From assembly GCA_020723305.1 (NCBI GenBank), contig DYJC01000020.1, forward strand, positions 1-64,000: a DNA stretch of 64,000 nt. Direction: 5' to 3'. Below are positions 25,199 through 34,173 of this stretch, in pieces. This stretch comes from Desulfosudis oleivorans. Lineage in GTDB: Bacteria > Desulfobacterota > Desulfobacteria > Desulfobacterales > SURF-7. Each line of letters begins with the position of its first letter. Position 1 is the stretch's first letter. The notes below the pieces were generated by a model. It did no database searches. It saw only the letters and a program-made list of their open reading frames with translations, and was not told the origin of the DNA. A program made the translations under genes and the position numbers.

Positions 25199-25320
25199 GA
25201 GCCAATTTCAAAACTATCATAAAGCGTCACACCGGCGAAAGTCAGTGCCCAGAAAAGAGCCTAAAATACTGGATTCTAGTTTTCGCCGGAACTACAACAA
25301 CAGACTTTTGAAATTGGCTC
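25199..25320. repeat. MITE-like element, copy 2 (122 bp)
   Basis: Same length and terminal repeats as copies 1 and 3, in the same orientation, with a few base changes. No 4-bp duplication is visible at its edges (AAAG left, ATTT right), so one flank may have changed since insertion. Confidence 0.88.
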
Positions 25321-25419
25321 ATTTATAAACATGAAAATTTCGACTCTTTCTGAGAAAAAACAGCGATAACAGAATTCATAATATTTTCAAATAGAAGTTT
25401 TTTAACAAGGCTATGCTAT

Positions 25420-28400
25420 ATGAAGTGTCCGCAATGCGAGCATCGAAATCCGAATGAAGCCAAATATTGCAATGCATGTGCATTTGAACTCAAAATCTCA
25501 AAGGACAATAATACACATGGTTTTTTACGATGTACCCCCTATACCCCAAAACATCTTGCAGAAATAATTCTCGCCTCAAAAAACACTCTTGAAGGCGAGC
25601 GTAAGCTCGTAACCGTGATGTTCGCCGATGTGGCGGATTACACTGCCATGTCCGATAATCTCGACCCGGAAAACATTCATAAAATCATGGATGGATGCTT
25701 TAAAATTTTGATGGACGAAATCCATGCCTACTATGGAACCATCAATCAATTCACCGGTGACGGAGTGATGGCTCTTTTCGGTGCACCATTGGCCCTTGAA
25801 GACCATGCCCAAAACGGATGCCGGGCTGCTCTTGCCATTCAAAAAGCATTAAAGGAATACAGCAAAGAATTGGAGATAAAATTCGGCCTGCCTTTAATGA
25901 TGCGGATCGGGCTCAACTCCGGTCCAGTCATTGTTGGCTCAATTGGCGACAATCTGCGCATGGACTACACAGCCATCGGCGATACCACCAACCTGGCTGC
26001 CAGAATGGAAAATATGGCCAAGCCAGGTACCGTGGTGGTTTCTCAAAATTTATACCATGCAATCCAACATCAATTCGAGTGTAAACCCCTTGGCAAAGCA
26101 ACCATCAAGGGCAAAAACAAACCTATAGAAATTTATCAACTCATCAAAGACAAGGCCCAACGGCCTCGGTTGGGATTGGAACGTCAGATCTATTCGGAGA
26201 TGGTGGGAAGGGACAGCGAGCTCAACAAACTGGAGCTTCAAGTCAATAAGGCTATTTACGGTGAAGGTTCAATTGTAAACATTATCGGAGAGGCAGGAAT
26301 CGGAAAATCACGGCTGATTGCGGAACTGAAGAACCATGAAGCCCTAAAACGCGTCATGCTATTTGAAGGAAGGGCCATCTCCATAGGCAGGAATTTAAGC
26401 TTTCACCTCATCATCGATCTATTTAGAAATTGGGCTCAAATTAAAGAAGAGGACAATGGAACCACCGCATTCGGGAATCTGGAATCAGCAATAAGAAACA
26501 TATGTCCGAAAGAGGCAGATGAAATATTGCCCTTTATAGCGACGCTTATGGGCATGAAGCTTTATGGAAGATTTGCAGAAAGGATCAAAGGTATCGAGGG
26601 GGAAGCGTTAGAAAAACTGATTCTGAAAAATATGAAAGACCTTTTAACAAAAGCAGCCCAAAAGACTCCGTTGGTGATTATTTTCGAGGATCTGCACTGG
26701 GCAGATACCAGTTCAATTGAGCTTCTGGAATCTCTCTTTCGCCTTGCAGAGACTCAACGAATTCTTTTCATTAATGTGTTTAGGCCTTCTTATATGGAAA
26801 CCGGTGACAGAATCGTTCAAACCATAAAAGAAAAGCTATCCGTGTATTTTGTTGAAATCCATCTAAACCCGCTTACCCAGCAGATGAGCGAAACACTCAT
26901 TAACAACATGCTGAACATTAAAGTACTTCACCATGTCATAAAAGACAAGATCATACAGCGAGCCGGCGGGAATCCATTTTTTATAGAAGAGGTCGTACGT
27001 TCATTTATCGATGAAGGGGCGGTAATTATAAAAGGTGGTAATTTTGAAGTAACGGATAAACTCGAAACAATGGTCATTCCGCACACGATCAATGATGTAC
27101 TCATGGCCAGAATCGACAGACTTGATGAAGAAACGCGAAATCTCATAAAAGTTGCTTCTGTAATCGGCAGAAGTTTTTTTCACCGAATCCTCGCCGAAGT
27201 GGCAAACACAATTGATAATATTGAAATCCGATTATCGTATTTAAAAGAGATACAGCTAATCCGGGAACGGAAAAGGTTGGAGGAGCTGGAATATCTATTT
27301 AAACACGCACTAGCCCAGGAAACAGCATATGAATCGATTTTACATCAGAAACGGAAAGAAATTCATCTGCGAATCGCCAAATCCATTGAAACGGTTTTCA
27401 ATAATAGACTCCAGGAATTTTATGGAATGCTCGCTTTTCATTTCAGCAAGGGGGAAGATGAGGAAAAAGCAGAAGAGTATCTAATCAAGGCGGGTGAAGA
27501 AGCCATGAAATCATCTGCATCCAGCGAGGCAGTGAATTATTTTCAGAGGGCCTTGGATCTTTATCTCAACAAATTCGGTGATGCTGCAGATCCGCAAAAA
27601 ATTGCCATGTTGGAGAGCAATATTGCCCTCGCTTTTTTTAATAAGGGGAAGTATTTTGAAGCAATTGCTCATTTTGACAAGGCCCTTGAACATTACCATG
27701 AAAAGTTACCCCAAAATACAATTTCAATTGCAATAAAGTTTCTTGCTTGTTTTTTTCATTTCTTGATAAGCATGTATCTTCCATTTCTAAAATTCAAGAA
27801 AACCCCCGGTTTAAAAGATTTGGAAGTAGTTAACCTGTCTTATAAAAAATTGAACGCCTTGGCCATTATCAACCCCAAAAGATTCGTTCTGGAATCATTT
27901 TATTTTGTTAAACATCTTTCCGGATTTGATTTAACAAAGGTTGAAAACGGATTTGGCCTATTTGTGGGTTTTGTCGGTACCCTTTCCTATCCGGGCCTTT
28001 CTTTTCGATTGAGTAAAAAAGTGTTGGATGTTATCAAAGGCATGGCCGATACAAATAATTTCAAATTCAGAATTCACTATAAGATGATTGCAACCTTATA
28101 TGGTTTAATGGCAGGCGATTGGAATATTACAGAAGATTTTGAAGACAATTTGGTGACACTCTCTTTAAACATTGATGAAATATTTAACACCTCAGTTTAT
28201 ATTATCTATCAGGGTGTTATCAATATCGATAAGGGATGTTTTCACAATGCGCAAAAAATGGTCGACAAGCTAAATGAAATTGCGGATGTATATGAAAATG
28301 AGTTTTCTAGATTGCACAAATATGAACTAAATACCAAATTACTGATGAAACGCAGAAACCTGCACGATCTCTTAAGTGAGACAAAAGAAGGAATCGATTT

Positions 28401-29019
28401 CGGCAATAAAACCGGCATGAAAATTTATGTTTTTATCTGCCTGATCCTTAAAGCAAGAGCACAGATCCTTTTGAAGGATATCAAAGGGGCTGAAGAGTCA
28501 TTGCTGCTCGCAGAGGAATATCATGCCGTCGCAACACCGATTCCATATTACAACAGCAATCTTTTATTATGCCTGCTTATCCTGAATCTGCAAAAATTGG
28601 AAGAAGCTCTACAAGCCAATGATCTGTCAGAAATCAAAAGAATACAAAAGAAAACCATAAAAATCGGCAGGAAGGCTGTTCGAAATTCACGAAAAGCCGC
28701 CAGTGACCGAACCGAGGCCTTAAGATTAATGGGAACAACCTGCTGGCTGATCAACAAACCCCAAAAGGCTCTCAACTGGTGGAAAAAATCAATAATGGAA
28801 GGAGAACGACTTGAAGCCCGATTGGAACTATCCCGGACCTATATGGAGGTCGGCAGACGATTGCTGGAACTGAAGGGCAAGGATAAAACATTGAATAATA
28901 TTTCAGCCCAGGAATACCTTGCAAAAGCAAGGATTATGTTTAAAGAAATGGGTCTCCAGTATGACTTGGATGAATTTGATAAGATAAGCGCCAAGGAATA
29001 TCAAAAACACTTGTTATGA
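25420..29019 (+). CDS. Class III nucleotide cyclase - AAA ATPase - TPR regulator
   Basis: A 1199-residue signalling protein. A zinc ribbon (Cys 3, 6, 17, 20) is followed by a class III cyclase domain (about 60-240) with metal-binding Asp in FADVADYTAM (D70) and FTGDGVMALFG (D114), and IGDTTNLAARM near the substrate site. An AAA_16 ATPase comes next (about 258-560: Walker A GEAGIGKSR at 290-298, Walker B LVIIFEDLHWAD), then helical TPR-type repeats to the end. Both cyclase metal Asp residues are present, so it may make cAMP, with the ATPase/TPR part sensing signals. It is transcribed away from a TolB-like lipoprotein gene, with perfect CRP-type sites in between. ATG 25420 starts the zinc ribbon. 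Confidence 0.85.
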   Translation: MKCPQCEHRNPNEAKYCNACAFELKISKDNNTHGFLRCTPYTPKHLAEIILASKNTLEGERKLVTVMFADVADYTAMSDNLDPENIHKIMDGCFKILMDEIHAYYGTINQFTGDGVMALFGAPLALEDHAQNGCRAALAIQKALKEYSKELEIKFGLPLMMRIGLNSGPVIVGSIGDNLRMDYTAIGDTTNLAARMENMAKPGTVVVSQNLYHAIQHQFECKPLGKATIKGKNKPIEIYQLIKDKAQRPRLGLERQIYSEMVGRDSELNKLELQVNKAIYGEGSIVNIIGEAGIGKSRLIAELKNHEALKRVMLFEGRAISIGRNLSFHLIIDLFRNWAQIKEEDNGTTAFGNLESAIRNICPKEADEILPFIATLMGMKLYGRFAERIKGIEGEALEKLILKNMKDLLTKAAQKTPLVIIFEDLHWADTSSIELLESLFRLAETQRILFINVFRPSYMETGDRIVQTIKEKLSVYFVEIHLNPLTQQMSETLINNMLNIKVLHHVIKDKIIQRAGGNPFFIEEVVRSFIDEGAVIIKGGNFEVTDKLETMVIPHTINDVLMARIDRLDEETRNLIKVASVIGRSFFHRILAEVANTIDNIEIRLSYLKEIQLIRERKRLEELEYLFKHALAQETAYESILHQKRKEIHLRIAKSIETVFNNRLQEFYGMLAFHFSKGEDEEKAEEYLIKAGEEAMKSSASSEAVNYFQRALDLYLNKFGDAADPQKIAMLESNIALAFFNKGKYFEAIAHFDKALEHYHEKLPQNTISIAIKFLACFFHFLISMYLPFLKFKKTPGLKDLEVVNLSYKKLNALAIINPKRFVLESFYFVKHLSGFDLTKVENGFGLFVGFVGTLSYPGLSFRLSKKVLDVIKGMADTNNFKFRIHYKMIATLYGLMAGDWNITEDFEDNLVTLSLNIDEIFNTSVYIIYQGVINIDKGCFHNAQKMVDKLNEIADVYENEFSRLHKYELNTKLLMKRRNLHDLLSETKEGIDFGNKTGMKIYVFICLILKARAQILLKDIKGAEESLLLAEEYHAVATPIPYYNSNLLLCLLILNLQKLEEALQANDLSEIKRIQKKTIKIGRKAVRNSRKAASDRTEALRLMGTTCWLINKPQKALNWWKKSIMEGERLEARLELSRTYMEVGRRLLELKGKDKTLNNISAQEYLAKARIMFKEMGLQYDLDEFDKISAKEYQKHLL

Positions 29020-29130
29020 GAACAGTGGGGCATGGATTTAAGGACGTCCGTGCACAGCCATTCACAGAATTCAATGCCCTGTTTCTGATCCTAATATCAG
29101 TTCGACCACTGCGTACAATTTTTTCATCTT

Positions 29131-29805
29131 TTATTTATACCCCATTAACTTTTGTGCGAGCCGATTCAGTTCCGGATTAGCAAGGGCCGATACCTTTTTT
29201 TTTACAGTCCGGGAATAATATTCCCTTTCGGTCTTCGTTAAAGCATCGCCGCTTAATTTTTTTTTAAATAATTCCTTTTGCTTCGGCGAAAACAACTGGG
29301 ATAAAGCATATTCGAGAGACAGCTCCTCATATTTTTCTTTCAGGCGAGTTGTTTTTTTTACGTCTTTCTCAAAATAATTATTAAACGTTGCCTTCAAACG
29401 ATCAGAGTGAAAGTGAATGTCACCTGTGAAAACAAAATCGTCACGGGTTAATGAATTTTTTAATTCTTGCAGAGCGGCAAGCTCTTCCTTGGAGAAATAT
29501 TTTTTCAACTGATTTGACCAGTGAAATGACAAATGAAAATGTCGGTACAATGCCAAAGATAATAATAACAAGGCACGAAAATTTTCTTGGTCCAGGTTCT
29601 TTGTTAAATTTTTTAAAGTCTGATCATAATCAAACTCATACTCCTGGGCGGCATTCGCCAACAAAACCGGAAAACCTTCCCATAGCCGGATGTCTTTACT
29701 TTTAACCACTTCGGCAAGGGTTTTATTAACATCAAAATCCTCATTTACTTCCATCATCACAAAGCCTAGACGCTTTAGATTTCCAAATAACTCCTTTTTA
29801 TCCAT
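29131..29805 (-). CDS. Hypothetical partner of the nucleotidyltransferase gene
   Basis: A 224-residue, Lys/Glu-rich, mostly helical protein without membrane segments. It opens MDKKELFGNLKRLGFVMMEV and ends with a basic segment (TKTEREYYSRTVKKKVSALA) that could bind nucleic acid. Its start overlaps the end of the upstream nucleotidyltransferase gene by 8 bases, so the two are translated together. The pair resembles two-gene nucleotidyltransferase toxin-antitoxin modules in layout, but neither this sequence nor its partner lets me name the system. Confidence 0.55.
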   Translation of the reverse strand: MDKKELFGNLKRLGFVMMEVNEDFDVNKTLAEVVKSKDIRLWEGFPVLLANAAQEYEFDYDQTLKNLTKNLDQENFRALLLLSLALYRHFHLSFHWSNQLKKYFSKEELAALQELKNSLTRDDFVFTGDIHFHSDRLKATFNNYFEKDVKKTTRLKEKYEELSLEYALSQLFSPKQKELFKKKLSGDALTKTEREYYSRTVKKKVSALANPELNRLAQKLMGYK

Positions 29806-30385
29806 AGATCTTCTCCTTTCGCAGGAGATTGATAAAATTTTCTAAATATCCAAGAACCCGATTTTCTGAAATATCGTACGTGGCCAATTCTCTGAAGTGC
29901 GACTCAAGATGCGCAATATCAATGATATCTTTATGGGATTTCATCAGCATTAGACAATCATCAAAATCAACGGTTGAACCCCGGAAAAGTTTGCTGGCGA
30001 TCAAATCATAATCATTCAAAACGCCGATATAAATATGAGATAACTCTTTCAACAATATATGGTTGCCTTCTTTCAGGGGAGTATCCAATAATTCTGTGGT
30101 ATGGATGCGCTTGCCAGGAAATAAGTCAAAAATAAATATGTCTTCTTTTCTCTGCCAGCCCGATCCTGTTGTTTGCCGATATCCTAAATCCTTTAATGTC
30201 CGTATTAAATATTTATATTCCAGCTCAACAGGTACTATGAAATCAACGTCCTTGGTTGATGGCTTGATATCCAACAGGGTAAGCGCCGTTCCGCCGCAGG
30301 CAATAAGATGGATCTTGCGTTTAATAAATCCGTTCCATTGCCCCACTATCTCAAGGAGTGCCTTCTTATTAAGTCTGTATTCCAT
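29798..30385 (-). CDS. DUF6036-type nucleotidyltransferase-fold protein
   Basis: A 195-residue protein. LIACGGTALTLLDIKPSTKD continues into VDFIVP, the nucleotidyltransferase-fold signature (GG-T-A followed by a D-x-D pair). The later acidic residue expected in an active enzyme may be in IFIFDLFPG. Relatives occur as solitary genes or with helical partners, some as AbiEii/MenT-like toxins. It is the first gene of a two-gene operon, driven by a promoter with three 22-bp-spaced repeats upstream. Confidence 0.68.
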   Translation of the reverse strand: MEYRLNKKALLEIVGQWNGFIKRKIHLIACGGTALTLLDIKPSTKDVDFIVPVELEYKYLIRTLKDLGYRQTTGSGWQRKEDIFIFDLFPGKRIHTTELLDTPLKEGNHILLKELSHIYIGVLNDYDLIASKLFRGSTVDFDDCLMLMKSHKDIIDIAHLESHFRELATYDISENRVLGYLENFINLLRKEKIYG

Positions 30386-30403
30386 TTCTTGTACCTTTTA
30401 ACA

Positions 30404-30470
30404 CAATAAATTGTATATTATTGTTCAATAAATTGTATCTATATGTACAATAATTAATGTAAAATGTCAA
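30404..30470 (-). promoter_or_regulatory. Promoter with iterated 22-bp operator repeats
   Basis: Read leftward, TTGACA (30465-30470) and TACATA (30442-30447) are separated by 17 bases. Downstream, TACAATTTATTG occurs exactly at 30426-30437 and 30404-30415, and a degenerate copy starts at 30448, all with 22-bp period (two helical turns). Same-face repeats just past the -10 suit cooperative autorepression of the two-gene operon. Confidence 0.5.
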
Positions 30471-30564
30471 TAAACAAAAGAATTAATCAAACGGGTTTGA
30501 AATTAGATGTCGATGCATTTCAACTTTTTTTTGGTAATAAACTCAAGAGGGGAACCGGAAGCGG

Positions 30565-32187
30565 TTATAAGCTCTCGACAATCATCCTGAATGTTCCAAG
30601 TCCGCTTCTCATCACTCCTTCATATCCCCCGCCCGGATATCCCCAGGCACTTGCCAGGTAGAGACCTTCAATGGGTGTATGGTTCTTGATTCGACCAATG
30701 AACTGATTGTCCATGGCCTGTTCATAGCCGTATATGGCTCCTTGTGGATTTTTGGTAAAACGGATATTGGTGAGGGGTGTGGCAGACTCCTGCTCTTCGA
30801 TCATGCTGGACAGGCCGGGAATGAAATGCTTTTCTACCCGCTGGATCATCTTTTCCGTGATCTGCATTTTCCGCTGATGATACTCTTTTTTCCTGCCTGC
30901 GAAATACTCTTTTTCAAATTCCATCCAGGGTTCATATCCAGAGAGGAAGGTGATCATAATGGTTGATTTGGATGGAGCTGAATATCCGTCGAAGAAGTTA
31001 TCAAAAAGGGCGATGGAATATCCGACTTTTTCCGGATCACACGTGAGAGCGTTCTGATAAGCGACTTCCGCACCTTCTTTTGTTTTCATATGAATATTGC
31101 AGCCTGGAATTTTGCCGCGTAAACTTTCATGTAATCCCAGCCAGATGCTAAAGGACGATATGCTTGGACGAAGGGTCGCGAGCTTTTCCGAATATCCGGA
31201 ATAGTCGATATCCGTTGACAACAGCTTGCCGAAGGTGTCCGGCAGATTGGCGTTGCTGACAACGAACTTCGCAGGCAGCAACTTGCCGTCGGCGGTTCGA
31301 ACTCCGGATACAGCTCCGCCGTTTGCCATGATTTTTTCCGCAGGCGTATTCAGAAGAATTGTTCCGCCATTCTCTTTGATAACATCCACAAGTGCATTGC
31401 TCATGTTCTGGGAACGATCCCGGACATAGCTCGAACCGTTTTTCAGGTAGTCTGCAACGGAATTGGAATAATAAAATCCGGACAGTTTCGAGGGCGGAAG
31501 ACCATAGTAGCCGGATAAAAAGCTGAGCACATTCTTCACCTCAGGATCAGCGACATGCTCATTCAGAAGGTCTGCCAGGGTTTTATTCCGGACAGCCCAC
31601 ATTTTTGAATACTGTAACGGGAAAAGCAGGGTTATATACTCATTTTTATTCAGAAAGAGTGTATGGACCTCCTCCTGAATTCCAATCATTTCAGAAACGA
31701 AATTCCGGATTCCTTCTTTTTCCGCAGGGTAATGGTCGGATAACAGCCGGATATATGCCTCGGGGTCTTTATCCGGTAGAAGCAGATCCTTGTTCGCTGT
31801 TACCAGTCGATGGGCTTTCTCAAGCTCAATAAACTCCACTTTTGAGAGGAGCCCAAGGTCATTGCACATCTGATAGGTGGCGTTGTTTTTTGCCGCAATA
31901 GCATGAAGTGAAACCTCAAAGGAGAAGTCGCCCCGTTGAAAAGCAGTCGCATATCCACCCGGTGTGTGATGCTGTTCCACAACGGTTACCGGAAATCCGG
32001 CTTTGGACAAATAGGCTGCACAGGTAAGCCCCCCGATGCCGGAACCGATAATGACGATCGGGTATTCTTCTTTATTTTCAACAGCCATGGAAGCCTCTTT
32101 CAGGCTGGTCCAGTCAAGCGTTGCCGTTGCTGCGGTCATTGCCGAAATTTTGATAAAGTCCCGTCGCGTGGTTTTTTGCAGTTTCAT
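30565..32187 (-). CDS. Tat-exported FAD oxidoreductase, CrtI/RetSat-like
   Basis: A 540-residue flavoprotein. The N-terminus TTRRDFIKISAMTAATATLD is a twin-arginine signal, so the folded protein is exported. The FAD-binding Rossmann motif VIIGSGIGGLTCAAYLSKAG starts near residue 45, followed by the EQHHTPGGYATAF stretch typical of phytoene desaturase/CrtISO/retinol-saturase relatives. The second dinucleotide-type motif GLYLASAWGYPGGGYEGVM closes the fold. The substrate is unknown; carotenoid desaturase activity should not be assumed for a periplasmic protein. GGAG precedes ATG 32187. Its TAA stop lies in the repeated 20-mer at 30552-30571. Confidence 0.83.
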   Translation of the reverse strand: MKLQKTTRRDFIKISAMTAATATLDWTSLKEASMAVENKEEYPIVIIGSGIGGLTCAAYLSKAGFPVTVVEQHHTPGGYATAFQRGDFSFEVSLHAIAAKNNATYQMCNDLGLLSKVEFIELEKAHRLVTANKDLLLPDKDPEAYIRLLSDHYPAEKEGIRNFVSEMIGIQEEVHTLFLNKNEYITLLFPLQYSKMWAVRNKTLADLLNEHVADPEVKNVLSFLSGYYGLPPSKLSGFYYSNSVADYLKNGSSYVRDRSQNMSNALVDVIKENGGTILLNTPAEKIMANGGAVSGVRTADGKLLPAKFVVSNANLPDTFGKLLSTDIDYSGYSEKLATLRPSISSFSIWLGLHESLRGKIPGCNIHMKTKEGAEVAYQNALTCDPEKVGYSIALFDNFFDGYSAPSKSTIMITFLSGYEPWMEFEKEYFAGRKKEYHQRKMQITEKMIQRVEKHFIPGLSSMIEEQESATPLTNIRFTKNPQGAIYGYEQAMDNQFIGRIKNHTPIEGLYLASAWGYPGGGYEGVMRSGLGTFRMIVESL

Positions 32188-32618
32188 ATCCTTCTCCAGT
32201 GGAAAACAGTGTATTTACAAACAGTGATTACCGAATTAGGGATGCTGTATTTTATCATTCTCCCTCTTGAGAGGAGAACAGGAATACGAAAGATATTTTT
32301 AACCAAGATGAATTTTTAGTCAATACTGTTTTTTTTATTCTTTCAGGCCTTTTTGAGAAATTGCTATTTCAAGCTTTTGTCACTGTACCTGAATGGATAA
32401 TGGATAAATCCTTGAGCCAATTTCAAAACTATTATAAAGCGTCATACCGGCGAAAGTCAGTGCTCAGAAAAGAGCCGAAAATACTGGATTCTAGTTTTCG
32501 CCGGAACTACAACAACAGACTTTTGAAATTGGCTCCCTTATTTGAGGATTGACATTCATGTAAGGTCGTGAGATTTTCAACCTAACCCACTGTTATAGGA
32601 TTAAGGAGAAAATGGAGT
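32188..32618. other. Divergent intergenic region with MITE copy 3
   Basis: Lies between the leftward FAD oxidoreductase and the rightward phosphohexomutase. It contains MITE copy 3 and, before ATG 32619, GGAG in an AAGGAGAAAATGGAGT leader. No other gene was seen. Confidence 0.45.
32414..32535. repeat. MITE-like element, copy 3 (122 bp)
   Basis: Same length and ends as copies 1 and 2. It is flanked by CCTT on both sides (32410-32413 and 32536-32539), a 4-bp target-site duplication. Confidence 0.9.
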
Positions 32619-33971
32619 ATGAATCCTGAAATATTCAGAGAGTATGATATACGAGGCATTGCCGGGAAGGATATCACCGGCGATGATGTTTTCCATATCG
32701 GCAAGGCAATCGGGAGTTTTCTGGTTACACGGGGCCATGCCAGGCTTTCCGTAGGACGTGATTGCAGGGTTTCATCGGATCACTATAGTGAAAAAGTGAT
32801 TCAGGGCCTACTGTCCGCCGGATGTGATGTGATTGATATTGGAATCTGCCCGACCCCGGTTTTTTATTTTTCGATTCAACACCTCGCAACACAGGGAGGC
32901 GTGATGGTGACGGCCAGCCACAATCCTCCGGAATATAATGGTTTCAAACTCTGTCTGGATCTGGATTCCATCCATGGTGAGGATATTCAGACCATCCGGC
33001 GGATGATTGAGAAAAAACAGGTTGTCGAGGGCAGAGGGAAAAGGATTTTTCAGGATGTGATTGCAGCCTATCATGATTATGTGGTTTCCAATATCCATAT
33101 CCGCCGGCTCATGAAGGTTGGTGTGGATGCGGGGAATGGAACCGGTGGGGTGGTTGCGGTTCCGATTCTTAAGAAATTGAACTGCGAGGTCCATGAATTA
33201 TACTGCGATATGGATGGCACTTTTCCGAATCATGAAGCCGATCCCACGGTTGCAAAGAACATGAAGGATCTGATCTCTCTGGTGAAGGAAAAGAGGCTTG
33301 ATCTTGGAATCGGATATGATGGGGATTCAGACCGGATCGGGGTAGTGGATGAAACCGGCAAGCTTATATACGGGGATCAGTTGATGATCATTTTTTCCAG
33401 GGAAATACTCTCCCGGAAACCCGGCGCAACCTTTATCTCAGAGGTCAAATGCTCCAAGACCATGTATGATGATATCCGGAAACACGGCGGCAACCCCATC
33501 ATGTGGAAGACAGGGCATTCCCTGATCAAGAAAAAGATGAAGGAGGAAAAGGCGGAACTGGCCGGCGAAATGAGCGGTCATATCTTTTTTGCAGACCGGT
33601 ATTTCGGGTATGATGATGCCATTTATGCCTCCTGCCGGCTCCTGGAAATCCTGTCAGACAGCGGGAAAACCATATCTGAACTGCTGGCGGATGTTCCCGG
33701 GACATTCAATACTCCGGAGATCCGCGTGGAATGCCCGGACAAAATCAAATTTCAGGTAGTTCAAAAAGTCACCCGGATTTTCCGGGAGAAATATGATGTC
33801 ATTGACATCGATGGTGTCCGGATTTTATTTGATGACGGGTGGGGTTTGGTGCGTGCATCCAATACCCAGCCGGCACTGGTGCTGCGCTTTGAAGCCATGA
33901 CCAAAGAAAGGCTCTCTGAAATCAGGGCTCTTGTTGAAAAAACCCTGGAAAATGTCAAAAAGGAGTTCTGA
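32619..33971 (+). CDS. Phosphomannomutase/phosphoglucomutase (AlgC type)
   Basis: A 450-residue alpha-D-phosphohexomutase that interconverts sugar 1- and 6-phosphates for LPS and exopolysaccharide precursors. It begins FREYDIRGIAG, as AlgC-type enzymes do. The phosphoserine loop is TASHNPPEYNGFK (about residues 98-110), the Mg2+ loop DGDSDRIGVVDE (about 235-246) and the sugar-specificity loop GEMSGHIFF (the GEMSGH pattern is shared by PMM/PGM). The C-terminal phosphate-binding loop is VRASNTQPALVLRFEA. GGAG precedes ATG 32619. It is a single gene followed by a GC-rich inverted repeat. Confidence 0.93.
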   Translation: MNPEIFREYDIRGIAGKDITGDDVFHIGKAIGSFLVTRGHARLSVGRDCRVSSDHYSEKVIQGLLSAGCDVIDIGICPTPVFYFSIQHLATQGGVMVTASHNPPEYNGFKLCLDLDSIHGEDIQTIRRMIEKKQVVEGRGKRIFQDVIAAYHDYVVSNIHIRRLMKVGVDAGNGTGGVVAVPILKKLNCEVHELYCDMDGTFPNHEADPTVAKNMKDLISLVKEKRLDLGIGYDGDSDRIGVVDETGKLIYGDQLMIIFSREILSRKPGATFISEVKCSKTMYDDIRKHGGNPIMWKTGHSLIKKKMKEEKAELAGEMSGHIFFADRYFGYDDAIYASCRLLEILSDSGKTISELLADVPGTFNTPEIRVECPDKIKFQVVQKVTRIFREKYDVIDIDGVRILFDDGWGLVRASNTQPALVLRFEAMTKERLSEIRALVEKTLENVKKEF

Positions 33972-34005
33972 TTCCATTTTGCAATCAGGATGATATGATT
34001 CGTAG

Positions 34006-34027
34006 GGGCAGGCCACTGTGCCTGCCC
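34006..34027. terminator. GC-rich hairpin after the phosphohexomutase gene
   Basis: GGGCAGGC pairs perfectly with GCCTGCCC across a six-base loop, followed by TTTGTG. It could terminate transcription, though the T-run is short. The CGTAGGGGC lead is shared with the hairpin at 47793-47830, so it is also a dispersed palindromic repeat. Confidence 0.5.
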
Positions 34028-34088
34028 TTTGTGCTGCAAAATGATCGTTTCTGTATATGGTTGTCGAGAATTTACTCAAATTCCCATG

Positions 34089-34128
34089 TTGACAAAAAGT
34101 ATATCATCATATAAATGTATATTTATAT
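34089..34128 (+). promoter_or_regulatory. Candidate promoter and ArsR-type operator
   Basis: TTGACA (34089-34094) is followed 17 bases later by TAAATG, overlapping a perfect 8-bp inverted repeat ATATAAAT-GTAT-ATTTATAT (34109-34128). AT-rich inverted repeats over the -10 are usual operators of ArsR-family repressors, and the first gene downstream is an ArsR protein, so autoregulation is likely. Confidence 0.45.
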
Positions 34129-34173
34129 ATTGTTCCATTTGATTCCATCAATAAAACCGGAATAAGTTGAATT

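Larger units (their letters stand above)
24987..25419. other. Divergent regulatory region with CRP-like sites and MITE copy 2
   Basis: Separates the leftward TolB-like gene from the rightward cyclase/ATPase gene. It contains two CRP-like sites (25091-25129) and MITE copy 2 (25199-25320), which lies between those sites and the cyclase gene. A TATAAT-like box (minus strand, 25001-25006) is probably too close to ATG 24986. No gene. Confidence 0.5.
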
